From: Patagioenas fasciata | Taxonomy: Eukaryota; Chordata; Aves; Columbiformes; Columbidae | NCBI RefSeq assembly: GCF_037038585.1 | Contig: NC_092521.1 | Location: forward strand, 106,160,398-106,224,397 | Reading direction: 5' to 3' | Length of the DNA: 64,000 bases | In this document: piece by piece, positions 27,421-48,979 of the stretch | Position numbering within the stretch: the stretch's first letter is position 1 | Layout of the letters: each line of letters starts with the position of its first letter | Position numbers and translations under genes: made by a program | The notes under the pieces: model-generated | Databases searched by the model: none | What the model was told of the DNA's origin: nothing | What the model saw: the letters and a program-made list of their open reading frames with translations, nothing else

Positions 27421-28760
27421 ATGGAAAAACTAGCTTTCAGGAGGATTTGAACTATTTTCTTCCCTTTTGTAAAAACTACTTCTGTTATGTTTCCCCACAT
27501 GATGGTGTCATCAATGTATTTCAGTGTTCCCAAGCTTCACTCTGTTCCTGTTCAGTCTGAATCAATCTATGGCGAATGTGTTTCCACCTCTGGGCCAGTC
27601 AATTCCAAGTGTACTGGATGCTCCTACAAGTGAAAGCAAACGCTGGCCTGCACTCTGCTGACAGAGGAATTGAGGAAAATACATTAGTAATATCAACTGT
27701 GGCATACCATTGAGTTGCCTTAGACTCTAGTTCATATTGCAGCTCTAGCATGTCCAGCACAGCAGTACTCAGTGATGGTGTGACTTCATTCAGGCCATGG
27801 TAGTCTACTGGTAGTCTCCAGCCTTCATTAGATTTTCACACTAGTCATACGGGACTATTAAAGGGTGAGCAAGGCTTTCTGATCACTTCTTGACTCTCCA
27901 GTTGAAAAATCAGCTTCTGAATGGCAATCACAGAGTCTTGCTCAGCGCAATATCACTGCCAGTGCACTGTTGTGGTAGCAATCAGCACCTACTGTTTTTT
28001 GACCCTCAGCAACCCCACAGCAGAAGAGTCCTCTGAGAGACCAGGTAAGGTGGACAGCTGTTTGATTTCCTCCATGTCTAATGTAGCTATACCAAAAGCC
28101 CAATGGTAGCTTTTTGGGTCCTTTTTGCCACTCATTCCCAGTCAGACTCACTTCAGTCTCCAATAAGGTTAGCTACTGAGATCTCCTGGTCATTTCAGAA
28201 ATACAGATGGGTTCTGTGCCTTTACAGCTTGATGACATTAGGATACACTGTGCACCTGTGTCTACTAGAGCCTCGTACTCCTGTGGGTCTGATGTGCCAG
28301 GCCATCAAATCCATACACTCCAGTAAACTTAGTTGTCCTTTTCCTCCACCTGGCTGGAGACGGGGCCACTCTAGTCCTGGTCACGATATTTGTTACTTGC
28401 TTCCTGTAAATATGAGGCAGAAGTCCTTTCATTAAGAGCAGAAACTAGATCAGCCCTTCTGCTCTGTCTGGGGAACTGCCTGCTGGAAACAGAAGCAGCA
28501 ATTGTTCTGGATGAATCCTGTGTGATTGCTTTTCCTTGCAACTCACTTACTTTTGCCTCTGGGTTTGAGGTAGATTTTCTATCCCACCACATCATGTCCT
28601 TTCTGTGGTCACACAGGTAAAACCAAAGGGTGGCCCATGGTGTGTACCCTCCATATCTCCTCTCTCTCTGTCGCCAGGGTTGATCTCTGGGTCTTAAATA
28701 GTTGTTTAATCCCAAACAGGACATGAAACCATTAATGGAAATTACATCAGTCATTTGAGA
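25236..28760 (-). mobile_element. Degenerate class III (ERV-L-like) endogenous retrovirus, late gag to integrase
   Basis: Read on the minus strand from high to low coordinate, broken frames give, in order: a gag-end/protease-boundary segment (28754-28371, with SASYLQEASN); a protease-like TGAQCT relic near 28.25 kb; reverse transcriptase with the KYIDDTIMWG form of the YxDD box near 27.5 kb; the connection and RNase H region with YTPTEREILAAYEGVQAA near 26.8 kb; and an integrase with the zinc-finger-like SGHQGRDATYRWACD near 26.0 kb, its C-terminal part fading out at 25.24 kb. Many stops and frameshifts occur throughout. No env, LTRs or target duplication were seen on either side, so this is an old internal remnant, antisense within intron 1, with no coding capacity. 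Confidence 0.85.
27389..27413. repeat. Poly(T) run of 25 inside the retroviral relic
   Basis: On the minus strand this is an A run placed in the reverse-transcriptase region, a few dozen codons after the YIDD box. It encodes a lysine string in the local open frame, so it probably grew by slippage from a naturally lysine-rich spot. Confidence 0.75.
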
Positions 28761-31154
28761 TAGTGTTGAAATGACCGTATAAATCCTGTAATTTAACAGT
28801 ATATTAAATAAATACCCTCAGATTTTCATTTTTGCAGTGCTGTATTTTCAAAAGGTGGCAAATCTGTCTTGAATTGCTTATTTCATCAGGAAACAAAGCA
28901 CAAGGTTCTAGAACTAAGTCACTGAACGTTTTGCTTGATAAGCAAAAGTTAGTATTCATTAAAAAAAGGTGCTCTTAGAGACAATTTGCAAAGAACGATG
29001 GGAAAACCCTGCTTCAAAAAACTTCCATGTGTCTACAAATATTAAGTGACTTGCACATGAATTGTACATTATCTCTTATTTATTATTATTTTACTTATTG
29101 TTGCTATTTAATCAGTCGTTTCTATCTGTATTTCATTTAGTAAATGAGAAAAAGCTTATTCTGTTGAAGCACTTCTTGCAAAGAAGACGCAGATGGCCTT
29201 AGAGACAGATAGTTCACTGAATGCTGTAAATTCCACTGGAGAATTTAATCTAAGTTACTGTGTTTTTAAATGATGATAGAAGACAACTTAGTTCTTAAGG
29301 TATTTCTTTCTTTGAGTCAAAAGAAACTGGTTCCAGACATCAAATCATAGATTGCTAATTTGTCTTGTCTTTCTCATCAGATAAGTTAAATGTCACAGTC
29401 TCTTTTCTTGGATCTCAAAGGAAGTGCCAGACAAAAAAATTCGCAGGATGTTTATACTATGTAATTGTTTCTTAACTTTGTAGAAAGCTTCTAATTCAGT
29501 GATGCTCAGCTTGAATTTAAACACAGTTTACCCACTAATCAGTTCAGCCCACTTTCAAGCCAGGTTTAGCATGTACTAGATGGAAGGCATACTTTTAACT
29601 TTTTCACTAATACTGTACCTAAACTTATCTAAATAAATTCTAAATAATAAATATTAAAATTTACAGATCACAAGATTGCCCTGTCCACTGATATATCTTT
29701 TATGCTGTTGACTGTCTACAATTTTTCTTTCTTTGCTCTTTCCATCTTCTCATTAAAATATATTCATGAACATTTCATTATTAACAACAGTGAAAAGAGA
29801 TTTAATTTCATCTCTGGGTCCCTCACAGGGTAATTTATCTGAGCAGCGCCGCATGCTGTCCTTCCTGATGCTTGTAATTTCTTTCATAACATAATCAAAC
29901 CAAACTCCTTGTCTATTATTGTATTTTACTCCTCAGTCAGGTGAAATAGGTAGTCGTGCTAGACATTTAGATGTAAGTAAAGCTTCCAGTTCTTCTATAA
30001 TATTTTGTCCTGGGGACATAATTCATTTTTTGGGACTGTTTTTGTATTTCTCCTAAGAAAGTAAAGGCAAACTTTATGAAATGAAGGTACTATCATTTTG
30101 CCAGTTTGTAACACACTCAGAATGTATTAGGGACATAACTTCAACATAATGAATTGTTTAAAAAAAAAAGAAAAAAAAGAGTGAATTTGAATTAATCTAT
30201 CTCTATGAATTTCTATAAATGTAATAACTACTCATACTCCACAGTCTTGATAGATTATATTTTATGCACATACCCAGAAAAAAAAATCAATCACTGTACA
30301 TGCAAACATGAACTCAAACATTGATCTAAGTTTCAATTACTTCTTAGTCTAAAGCCATTTCATTGAATTTCATCAGTTGTGTTATTTCCCTTTTACATAT
30401 ATTTCTATGATTATAGACATTAGGATTCTCCTAATTGTATTGTGTACAATCTGCCTGCAGAGTTAGCTAATCCGTTACCTTAATACAAAACTCATTAAAT
30501 TTATTGTTCAGATTTTGCTTCGGCAATATAAAAAAGATAGTTTTTAGAGCCCCATTTCATGTAATAACTTTCCTGCCCACAGCCTGCATTGCCAAACTAA
30601 CAGATTAGAAGTCATTTTTGCTGATAATATTAAAATCTGGTACAGATTATCAGATCAGTCAATTGGAGTTAAAGGCAACACAGAAAGATATGATGTAGTT
30701 GATTCATTTGGAACATGTGACTTCTAGAAGACAGTGTTATAACCAAAATCATGTTGGCTTCCCAATGCTCACTGGAAGAAACTGCTTTTGGTTGGCAAAG
30801 GTGAGAATCCTATAGATTATGCATTTTTATGTGGACATGTTTGTTGGGTTTTTTTTCCAAATGTCTAGATTTGAAAATTCTTCACAGGTTTATTTTTAAT
30901 TTTTCTAACTTTAGCTTCTTGTCATCGTGGCTTATCTGCAAACTCAAGAGCAGGAAAAACAGACTTGGGTTAGTAAGCCTAGCTCAGCAACATTCATTTT
31001 AAGGGATAAGTAGATAATTCCTACTCTGTTGAGTGATAAATTAGTTGATAATTCATTGCCTGGAAATCCAAGGAATCAAGAATGACCAGTAGGAAAGACT
31101 TTTGAGAGGTTAAACATATATACATGGAATAGTAGCTAGTTTGTTTTCCTTCAT

Positions 31155-31286
31155 TTTTGTGTTTGTTTTTGTTGTGGTGGTGTTTTGGTTTGATTTGGAT
31201 TTTTGGTTGGATGGTTGGTTGGTTGATTGGTTGGTTAGTTTGGTTTGGTTTAGTTTGGTTGGTTGAGTTTTTGTTTGTTTGTTTTT
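31155..31286. repeat. G/T-rich GGTT/GTTTG simple repeat
   Basis: About 130 bp of G and T only or nearly so on the + strand, including tandem GGTT and GTTTG units. On the SLC9A3 transcript it forms a U/G-rich tract in intron 1. It is complementary in sequence to the AAACC run at 47359-47377 in intron 9. Confidence 0.8.
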
Positions 31287-33229
31287 AAAAATTATTTTAA
31301 AGAGAGGAAACTAGCTGGGAAGAAACAGGGTTTGTTTCTGTGAATTGTTATTCAACTATCGATTACATGACACAGGTGCCACATAGAACTGATATGGTTT
31401 AGCTGGCTTCACTGAATGCAGTTTGCTTTCATGTGTGATTGCTGTTGTATTAATCCCACTCCAAAGCTGTGTTCTAACGTGACTTAGTTTTCAAGTTTTG
31501 TCTACATTCATACTCACTGTTGGTATAGACAGGCCGTTGTCATTTTTCATTTCATGTTTTCTATTCCGATGAGCCCATGGAGGTTATAAAGCTAGTAGAA
31601 ACTGTCTTATTGTGGGGCTACTATAATGCTGGGTGATGCTTCTGACATTGCCTGTGTAGATGCAGCCAAGATGAAGAGAGGCAATTCAGGAATGGGGCCC
31701 TTAAGACACACTAAAAGGTGACTAGTTAATGTTTGACTACAACAAATACTTGGCTGAGAGGAAAAATAATGGTCTTTCAGTAAAGTAACCTGGTCTGAGA
31801 TATCTACATAATCATGAGAAAAATTCCTCCATTATACCTTAAAAGGCTGGAATTCTTAATGATGACTTCTGGTCCAAACCACTTTTGAGCTAACATGCAT
31901 TAGCATTGTAAAAGCTTCAACACAGTTCTAGAATGATGCTCAAACCAGGAGAAACTTGGTGGCTTTCAGTGGAATTTTCTTCCTAAAGTGAAATTCACAT
32001 TTTCAACACAAAGCTATATAAGTAAAATCCCATTTATTAAGTAAGAATCACAGAGTTCCAGGGTTCAGACTATCTGGGACACATTAATATTTAAGATAAA
32101 CTAAAGGAAAAGCTCACAGAAATCCTCAGAAAATCAATTAGCACACCTGTGCTTCTCTGTTATCAAACAACTTTGCCACATCCCCCTTTTTCACGTTACA
32201 TCTTTCTTTGTAGACTTGACTTGTCTCAGCTTTTTTTTTTCTTTTATCCATGCACTATAAATATATGTTACCAAAAATATTTGCACTCTTACTTGTGTTT
32301 CTGTCGTCTTTAACAGCCTATTTTTAATTTCTTGGCCCTGCCATCTTTCTGTTTCTTTAGAGTCACTCATGACACTGTAATTTTCCCTTTCTTTAATTAT
32401 TGTCTAGTTTAATAGTCTTACCACACCACATTATTACAGTTTTCTACCATAGATACCAAATATTGTTCGTCTTTCTTAATAACTTTGACATACTACTGTA
32501 AAATACAGATTTTATGACACTGTTTACACAAAAGAAAGTAGCCTGTTGCAGAAACATTTCCCACAAATATAGCAATGTATGAAGAAGGCAGCACTGAAGC
32601 CTCCATTACTCCAGAATGCCTCTGATTTAACTGAAATCCTTACTAGGGAGATTTTGAGGAAAAGGCCCAAAAGAGATCTCCCATTATATCAGCTATATTC
32701 CACTCCTGCTGCAGGCTATATTGTCATATAATATTCATAATTAGTTCTTCTTTCAGCATTCTTCTCCCAGTCTCCAGTAAACTTGCTAGTACACTGATCA
32801 TTTTTATAGAGAAATGTCAAGAAGTCAGACATGTATATTTAGATACAGAAATAAACCATAAAGACAAACATTTCCAGCACTTCTACCATTTATTTTCAGT
32901 CTTGCACTTACAGAACACCATTTTTCCATAAACAGAACTTGCATGGAGACAATTGAAGACAATCCAATAAAGAAAATAAATTTCATGAAATATTGGTTTC
33001 ATATAAGTTGAAATATACCAGATAAAATCTGGAAATTAACCTTTGTATTTTATTTCATCAGTGTCTGGGTTCTGACACTGTATCCCATGCATTCCATGCA
33101 TGCTTTTGGCTCTAATAGCAATGAAAGTAGGAAGTTTACATAAAGTCAAAATTGCCAGCTAACAACAGTTGTTGCTCAAATTGTTTCTCCAATGCATTTC
33201 TGACAAACTGTTTTCTTCTTTCCTTGCAG

Positions 33230-33532
33230 TTTTCCACTTGTCCCACAAAGTCACTCGGGTGGTTCCAGAGAGTGCTCTGCTGATCGTTCTTGGGATTTTT
33301 CTTGGTGGCGTTGTATGGGCAGCAGACCACATTGCCTCCTTCGCCCTTACACCAACAGTATTTTTCTTCTACCTGCTGCCCCCCATTGTTTTGGATGCTG
33401 GATATTTCATGCCAAACAGACTGTTCTTTGGAAATCTTGGTACCATCCTCTTGTACGCTGTAATTGGAACAGTCTGGAATGCTGCTACAACTGGTTTATC
33501 TCTGTATGGTGTCTACCGGACAGGAATAATGG
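33230..33532 (+). CDS. SLC9A3: SLC9A3 coding exon 2 (residues 66-167)
   Basis: Starts after TTCCTTGCAG and ends ATGG|GTAAGT; both ends are phase 1. It encodes the core of the exchanger domain from [20 protein letters not shown] through the inhibitor-region motif [20 protein letters not shown] to [15 protein letters not shown]. Nearly residue-for-residue NHE3. Confidence 0.97.
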
Positions 33533-38140
<4,608 letters not shown>

Positions 38141-39399
38141 TAGAGGGTTTCTTCTGAAGTGTATTTTCCCCTTAAATGAAATGCTATATCATCTGTGTGT
38201 ATCTAGTCACAGGGTAGTATAGCGTAGCTCATGGTGTTCTCTGTCTTGCTTACAAACACTGTATTACAAAGATTAAATGTTTGAGCATGAAAGCTATCTG
38301 GAGCCCATAAGTCACATAAAAATATAGAGTCCTTGCTTGGATGAACATAAAAACATTTAAAATGCACATATTCTTTTCTGCATATTTCCATTATGCCCGT
38401 AACTTATATGCATACGTCAAATATCTAGACAGACAGAGAATACTCACCAAAGTGTGTATGTCTGTTTCCTGTCTTTTACTTCAATCAGATGTTTATCAAA
38501 CAGATATATAACAAAAACAATTTGGGGAAAAATTGTGGGACAATTCTGATTTGGTTTCTTTTTTTTGCTAACATGTTAATTTCTGTGTGTTTGTGGGTTT
38601 TTTGGCTTGTTTTGTTTTCATTTAGAAAGAAAGAAAAGGAAAATTAACAGATTTTAATAGGCTTAAAACAATCCAAATTTTCTACTGATTTTTTATTTTG
38701 ACAGAAATACTTATTCTTTTCACACAAAATTTTTCTCAGAATAAAATCAATAATTTTGTGGTACAGTGCTAGTGGACAGGGACCGGGAAGTCCTACGGCA
38801 GAAAGATGCTATATGACTGAATTGTTATAGAGCTTCAATTAGCTTCAAATCATCACCTATTGCTATTCCTGCATATCTCCAAAGGAGAGTAAGACATGTC
38901 CATCAGGGTCAGTTACTTAATTTATTGCAATCAAGGTAGCAAGGCACTACAAAGTCACTGGCAGCAGCCTAGCTCTTATATGAGTTTGAAAATGCCATTT
39001 AGGGTCTCAAGAGAAACGTAATTGCTTTATATATCAGTCTCATTAGTACTTCTGGGGTATTACCCGAATAAAAAAAATTAAAATAAACCCTTGCAAAACT
39101 CAAGTATTAACATCTCTGCCTTTCAGAAGGAAAAGAGTTTTTTGTTACTGTGCAATCAATACAAGCCCTCACTCTACAAATAAAAACAAGTTTGATTGTT
39201 TGTTGAAGAAAATCCGTAAGAGAAGAGTAAGCATGATCAAGAGTCAGAAAGCACAGCCTATGAGAAAATTTGAAGTTCTTAATTTGAAAAAGGAAAGACT
39301 GGAGGACAGAAGAAAGTGGATGATATAGCATTCTTTAAATGTAAATATGTAAAAGTCTGCTGTTACAGACAAAGTAACCTGTATGCCATGTCTGGGGTA

Positions 39400-39575
39400 A
39401 ATATAATAAGAAGGTTAGCTGCCACAGGGGAAGCTGAGAAAGCCATAGTAGAGTTCTCCATCAGTGTAGCAACTATTAATAAATTAGACAGGCATGTGTC
39501 AAGAATAATGCTCATAGAAACCTCCTTAGGCAGGGATATGACTAAGCTGAATCCTTTACTTTCAGCACTATCATT
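39400..39575 (+). mobile_element. Possible ancient CR1-type LINE tail
   Basis: A stretch resembling the 3' UTR layout of old amniote CR1 copies (TTAGACAGGCATGTGTCAAG, then CCTTAGGCAGGGATATGACTA). It has lost the terminal octamers and diverged strongly. Assigned by pattern memory only. It lies inside a 118-codon open frame (39316-39672) that I do not regard as a gene. Confidence 0.35.
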
Positions 39576-39855
39576 GTTAGTCAATTATTTTAAAAGCTTT
39601 AGTACAATTATTATAATTTTTTCTCTTTTATGTGCAACTTATTTTACATATGTTCAACCTATTGCAATCTAATATCTTATTACTGGCATCTTATTATTAT
39701 CTTATTAAGCATCTTATTACTTTATACAGACAATTTTAAAAATCTGCCAAATACTTGGATTTTAGAGTGAGAAGTGCTTTAGAAAAAACATCTAGATGTC
39801 ACAAAGCTGTTTATAGACAGAAATCATATTGAAATAAGAAATGGAAAGTTTTAGT

Positions 39856-40000
39856 GCTTTGGGGTTTTTGTTTTGTTGTGTTTTTTTGGTTTGTTTTGTT
39901 GTTGTTGGGTTTTTTTGGTTGGTTGGTTTGTTGTTGTTGTTGTTGTAAATGTTGTGTTTGGGGGTTTTTTGTTGGTTTGTATTTTGTTTCTTCTTGCTCC
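39856..40000. repeat. G/T-rich TTG/GGTTT simple repeat
   Basis: Runs of T, TTG and GGTT units on the + strand, followed within 40 bp by 13 A residues. On the transcript it is U/G-rich. The overlapping minus-strand frames are simple translations of the repeat (Asn, Thr, Lys, Gln). Confidence 0.8.
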
Positions 40001-40179
40001 TTGCATTTTCTGCGTTCTGGAAAAAAAAAAAAATCTGCAAAATCTTCTCCCTCCTTCCACACAGAACTTCCCTCAGACACACATAATTTCAGGATTCATA
40101 ATGTTGGGGCAAACGATGACATTATTTTAATAGGCTTAATTCAGGAGCAAATATCAAGTTAATCTGCTTTTCTTTTCAG

Positions 40180-40258
40180 GTGCTGTACAATGTGTTCGAA
40201 TCTTTTGTTACAATAGGTCCAGAGAATGTGACGGGGATTGAATGTGTCAAAGGCATAG
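40180..40258 (+). CDS. SLC9A3: SLC9A3 coding exon 4 (residues 221-247)
   Basis: Acceptor TTTTCTTTTCAG, donor ATAG|GTGTGT; phase 0 in, phase 1 out. Encodes [20 protein letters not shown] then ECVKGI, with an NVT sequon. Too short for a standalone open frame, but its splice sites and both neighbours fit. Confidence 0.95.
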
Positions 40259-44244
<3,986 letters not shown>

Positions 44245-44447
44245 GTGTAGTTTTACAGACATGGATTCTTAACCACTACAGAATGGTCCAGCTGGGGATA
44301 ATAGACCAGGTGGTGATGTCGTATGGTGGACTACGTGGAGCAGTTGCTTTTGCTCTGGTTGTACTTCTGGATGACAACAAAGTGAAAGAGAAAAACTTGT
44401 TTGTCAGCACAACAATCATCGTTGTGTTTTTTACTGTTATTTTCCAG
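44245..44447 (+). CDS. SLC9A3: SLC9A3 coding exon 7 (residues 380-447)
   Basis: Acceptor CTTTTTTATAG, donor CAG|GTAATT; phase 1 in, phase 0 out. Encodes [17 protein letters not shown], the [16 protein letters not shown] helix with conserved R410, and [20 protein letters not shown]. This is the end of the membrane domain. Confidence 0.97.
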
Positions 44448-45268
44448 GTAATTCAACTTCTTAAGTATGTTTCTTGCAAGGAGAAGGAGTCCCCCAAAAG
44501 TACTGAATGCTTAGAGCAGTTCTCAGCTGAAGGTTGCGTATTGTTTCACTGAACTGAAAGCATAATTGAGTTTGTAATTTTAGTAGCTAAGATCCTATTT
44601 TATGTTTTCATATGGCATCACGAGGGACAAAACACAATTACCTTTGTGCTAAAAAATGTTCCATCTTAGCTGCTTGATATTAATAGTGCTCAAGTTAATA
44701 TCTGATTAAATATCCTTCACCTCATGTGAATAACTACAGGGAACAGTCCTTTTTATGGGCAAATACAGTCATTAAGCTAATCTAACTTAGCCTAAGTCCT
44801 TGTTTCATAATATAATACTAAGCAGTGGGATAAGAAACTATTTAGTATCCAAGCAAAACGGCACTTTCTGGATGAAAAAAACCCATCATTAAATTAAAGA
44901 GAGATATGTCAGTATATACCAGCTTAGAATTTTTTCTCAAATTTATTATAGAAAGTTTGATTGTGGTCACAAACTCCTGATATGTGCAGAAACTGCCACA
45001 TTCAATGATACAGGGAACACTTTAGCACTTCCACTATCATATTTTTCTTATAGAAGATATATTTTATTCACTGATTGGTGTATTTTTAAAGCTTTTTAAC
45101 AGGAGTTGAGGGTACTGCATTATTTTGTCTTCTAAATGTGACAGAGATCCACTGAGGAAGTATGAGAAATATAATAGACAAAAATGCTCTATTTGTCTTT
45201 AACAATGACCAGCTGGAGGAAAGCCTAAGATAATGCCTAAATACTGACTATCATGTTTCAATCCTTAG
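44448..45268 (+). other. SLC9A3: SLC9A3 intron 7
   Basis: GTAATT to CCTTAG. Nothing notable seen. Confidence 0.85.
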
Positions 45269-45358
45269 GGACTGACTATCAAGCCTTTGGTACAGTGGCT
45301 GAAAGTGAAGAAAACTGAACACAGAGAGCCAAAACTGAATGAGAAACTTCATGGCAGA
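45269..45358 (+). CDS. SLC9A3: SLC9A3 coding exon 8 (residues 448-477)
   Basis: Acceptor CAATCCTTAG, donor CAGA|GTAAGA; phase 0 at both ends. Encodes [20 protein letters not shown] then [10 protein letters not shown], the membrane-proximal start of the cytoplasmic tail. Confidence 0.95.
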
Positions 45359-46572
45359 GTAAGATATTTTTAAATAAAACTGCAATATCTTTTGGATTTT
45401 CACAGAGTGCCTTAAGAGAAAAAAAAAATACAATAGAGAAAGTTTCTTTTTGGAAGGGAGGGGAGAATCAAATTTCAAGTGCAAAATCCTTCAAGCATTT
45501 CAAAAATTGTTTGCAATTTGTCTTTGGGTTGAGTCATGTGAAGGGATACTCAATGGAAGGTTCTGATCTTTCACTTAAGAATTAAATGGGGCTGACAGTT
45601 CTGGGGAAACAGCATAGGTGGAATATGTTTCTTTCTCTTCATCTACAAGAGGAGAACGTTTGATTGAAGATCACTAGGGTAAAGCATGTGGACGCAGGTT
45701 TATTTTTCCTTCTTAAATATTGTTTATTTATCGAAAAAATGTGAAAGCAGGCTTTGTAGCTTACATGTTACATAGAAAGGTAGTCTGCTACTCAGTGCAG
45801 ATGTTAATTACATATTGAAATACCAGATTCCTGGTAATAGTTTAATTCAGTGTGAATGCTATGGAGGTTTTCTGAATATCCTTTTCTCCACTTCCATGTC
45901 AGATATCTCCTGAGGGAGTAATTAATATCATATTCAGGAATAATCAGTATCACCCATGTTCTAAACCTAGCATGCTCTAGACTCTGTAGTAATCACTCCA
46001 ATGTTCAGAGTGAAATATACAGAAAAAGACTGTATTCTACCTGCAGCTGTTTTGGGTTGAATCAAGATTTATAAACCTCAGGATTTCTATCAGCCATCTA
46101 CTATACCCAGTAGGGGATTTTGCCCTAGACATCAAAAGAATAATGCCTACTTTTACTCTGAAAGAAATATGGATTCCTAAAACATCTAAAAAGAAACACT
46201 AGGGAAAATTTTCAACTTATTTTATCACTGACACTAATAGTGGGTGATGTACTTCATAGGGCAGAAAGGGAGATGGTAAAATGAGTTGATAAAAGGAGCC
46301 TTAAAACTGAATGTTAAAATAGGTGCTTAAGTTGCTGAGACCTTTGTAATTCAAGAATAGTTAGTGAATTTCTAAAGAACATGTTAGAAATATCAGGACC
46401 TTTGAAGAAAAGCATATGGTAGTCAGTATTTCTGTAAATGGGAAGAAAATCTGCTTAACAACAAGAAAATTATTCTGCATAGTCGCCTGGTCTAACATGA
46501 CATAAACGGAGTTATTCTCTAAATATGTTTTTTATTTCTGTAAACATATTAATTCCAAATTCACTCTCCTAG
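45359..46572 (+). other. SLC9A3: SLC9A3 intron 8
   Basis: GTAAGA to CTCCTAG. Nothing notable seen. Confidence 0.85.
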
Positions 46573-46643
46573 GCCTTTGATCACATTCTTTCTGCTATAG
46601 AAGACATTTCTGGACAAATAGGACATAATTATCTGAGAGACAA
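46573..46643 (+). CDS. SLC9A3: SLC9A3 coding exon 9 (residues 478-501)
   Basis: Acceptor CACTCTCCTAG, donor CAA|GTAAGT; phase 0 in, phase 2 out. Encodes AFDHILSAIEDISGQIGHNY then LRD, a juxtamembrane amphipathic segment conserved in NHE proteins. Confidence 0.95.
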
Positions 46644-48979
46644 GTAAGTAGTAACTAACTTGGAATTTTGAAATGCTGCTAGGAAATCTTATCCGTAAAT
46701 TATGACTTTTCAAGCCTGTGAGTTTAGGGACAGCAAGGATGTCAAATGTAGTTTACAAGGTTATATAATGAAAATACCGGAAATATAGCAAATATGAAAA
46801 TAGTTTATTTTTCCCCCTACACTGGAATGTATTATTTTTCTTCCACAGTTCAGATTAGGCCTTCGCAAATGTCGGAGTTCACATCCAGGGATCAGCTTCT
46901 CTCAAGGTTTTAGGATTGTCCATTTTCACAAGATTTAACCTAAAATGTTCATATTGGTCTTTCTCTGTAATACTACATTTAATGAACATTATTTGTGTGT
47001 GGAGACACTAACAAAACTCAACTATGGCAATGCTAGTTGTTTATCCTATTTCTACAAAAGATGGGTTCAACACCTGAAAGTGACGGCATAGGGTGCCTTG
47101 AAATTACTTGGATAGTTTAAGTCTGTTAGTTTGAAATCAATAATGATAACTATGGGTCATTTCCATTCCCCTCTGTTTATAGTTGATTCATCTTGAGAGA
47201 AGCAGAATTATTCAGCTGAAAGATACAGACACCATTTTCTTTAAAGTACATGTGAAGAGTTACCATAATGATGGGCAGACTTCCATAATCTAGACGAATA
47301 AATGTGGAAAAAAACCCCAAAAAACAAAACAAAACAAAACAAATAAAAACAAAACAAAAAACCAAACCAAACCAAACAAACGAAAAAACCCACCAAACCC
47401 AAAAAACATTAAATCTGCATATCTTTAAGAATTTATTTAAGGTTAGGCAGTTCCCTCCCTGAAGTTAGGTCATTTCATAGGTGCAGACAGTCACAGTTCT
47501 GACCTGCTAATGTCCTGCTGACTCAACATGTCAGTTCCAATCCAAAAGCCACATGGTTGTGTCAGCTTTCTGCAAAGGACTCTCCTAACCCTCGCTGAGA
47601 AGCTGAGTATATTAGCTTAGGTTTAGCATTATGCTCATATAACTCTACAACTCACAGGCTGGAGCTAGATTGTATCCGAACTCAAGCAGTTGCTCACCTG
47701 TCTGTACCCAGTCTCCTTCATTTCCTTTTGCTCTTTGTTCATTTACGCAGTGAAGAATTTTCATGAGGTTTCTCAAATAGAACATCCTTTTCCTTTTGGT
47801 CTAGAATTTTTTTTTCTTTTTGGTAATTAATTTCAGCAGGCTAAAATACAGGGGAATATATGCCTAGTTTTGAAATACTGTCTTGAAGATGGGGCTAAAT
47901 ATTTTTAAAGTCTCAGATTAGAGTTTGACTTAGATGTCAGAAGATAATTTCCTTGAGTAACAAGAGAAGGAGTAGCTTAATGTAGACTCATGGCTGAGTG
48001 TGAAGTTTGAATGACTAATGTATTTTGAAAGAGACCACCCTAAGTCTGCATCTTTTGGACTATATGTACATCAAAATGCTGCTTCCTCAAAGAAATGCCA
48101 GACCCAGGCATCCTCACTGATGTGGTTAGGTGTGGCAACCTCAATTAGAGGCTGCTTCTCAGATGACCTGGCTAGAGAAGAGGAATAGTTATCAACTCTG
48201 TGAATAATGTTTAACAACAAAAAGGTTTCAACAACCTGAATAAAAAGTCATAAACTTAAAATAGCCATTGAGCAAGATGGATAGAATCACTTTGAATAGT
48301 AGTCTCCAAAGTTGCCTCATGCCCTTTAGAGAAAATCTTGAGGAAGGTAGATGAGAGCAAAGCAGCCTTTATCTTCTGGAGCCTAAATATTAAATGGCAG
48401 ATATCCTGCTATCAGACAAGCTTGGAAGTGTAAATCACGGAAAATAGACATCACTTCTCTCCCCCGGAGTATGTAGATGTCATGAATAAGGCCCTCTAGA
48501 AGTGCTTTTGGAAGGGCACTGTTGTTGTGAACTGATTTTCTAGGCTGGCTCTTCTACTATACAACTGGGGAAAAGCAGATTCCCTTCCAAAGGAGAAAAG
48601 AAGATTAAACTTCTAGAATGAAGCTATTAGATATAACAATGCATCATCAGAAGTAGAAAAAAAAGGTAGCATGATCTCCCAGAGTATGAAGTGATTCTGG
48701 AATGAGATACTGTAATCATAGCACTCTTGCTGTTGTAGTAGTGTTTGGCAAGTTAACCTATTAAATGCTTTGTGACAGCTGCATCACTCTGTAGCAGGCT
48801 TTTCCTTAACTTTCTTTAAATGCTAATTGAAAGCTCCAAAATACAAATTCCTCACATTGCTATGTTTACCATTTTTTAAAAAGTGCTTAAGTCACAAAAA
48901 TATCATTTATTCTAAACTAAAAAATGCTGATAAACTAAAATTGCTTGTTGCCATTAACACAGTTTCTTTAAATTATCAG
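46644..48979 (+). other. SLC9A3: SLC9A3 intron 9
   Basis: GTAAGT to AATTATCAG. Holds the A/C-rich simple repeat at 47309-47407; otherwise unremarkable. Confidence 0.85.
47309..47407. repeat. A/C-rich AAAAC/AAACC simple repeat
   Basis: About 100 bp almost entirely A and C on the + strand: AAAAC units, then AAACC units (47359-47377), then CCACCAAACCC. Sequence-complementary to the G/T-rich tracts in introns 1 and 3 of the same gene. Confidence 0.85.

Larger units (their letters stand above)
4349..33229 (+). other. SLC9A3: SLC9A3 intron 1 (28.9 kb)
   Basis: Bounded by GTGAGT at 4349 and a pyrimidine tract plus TTGCAG ending at 33229. It holds the CR1 fragments at 11.9-13.0, 16.9-17.55 and 17.8 kb, the antisense ERV-L-like pol relic at 25.2-28.8 kb, a 20-bp palindrome at 14283, homopolymer and AAAC/GGTT simple repeats, and a C-rich tract at 9819. 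In the remainder (4.4-11.8, 13.0-16.9, 17.9-25.2 and 28.8-33.2 kb) I see only AT-rich sequence with short random open frames and no recognisable exon or RNA gene. Confidence 0.85.

Noticed and set aside
39316-39672. 118-codon open frame in intron 3
   Set aside because: Open on both strands in part and overlapping what looks like an old CR1 tail; no exon-like splice sites and no recognisable domain.
39792-40162. Several 70-100 codon frames on both strands
   Set aside because: They are translations of the G/T-rich simple repeat (poly-Asn/Thr/Gln or poly-Cys/Val/Phe).
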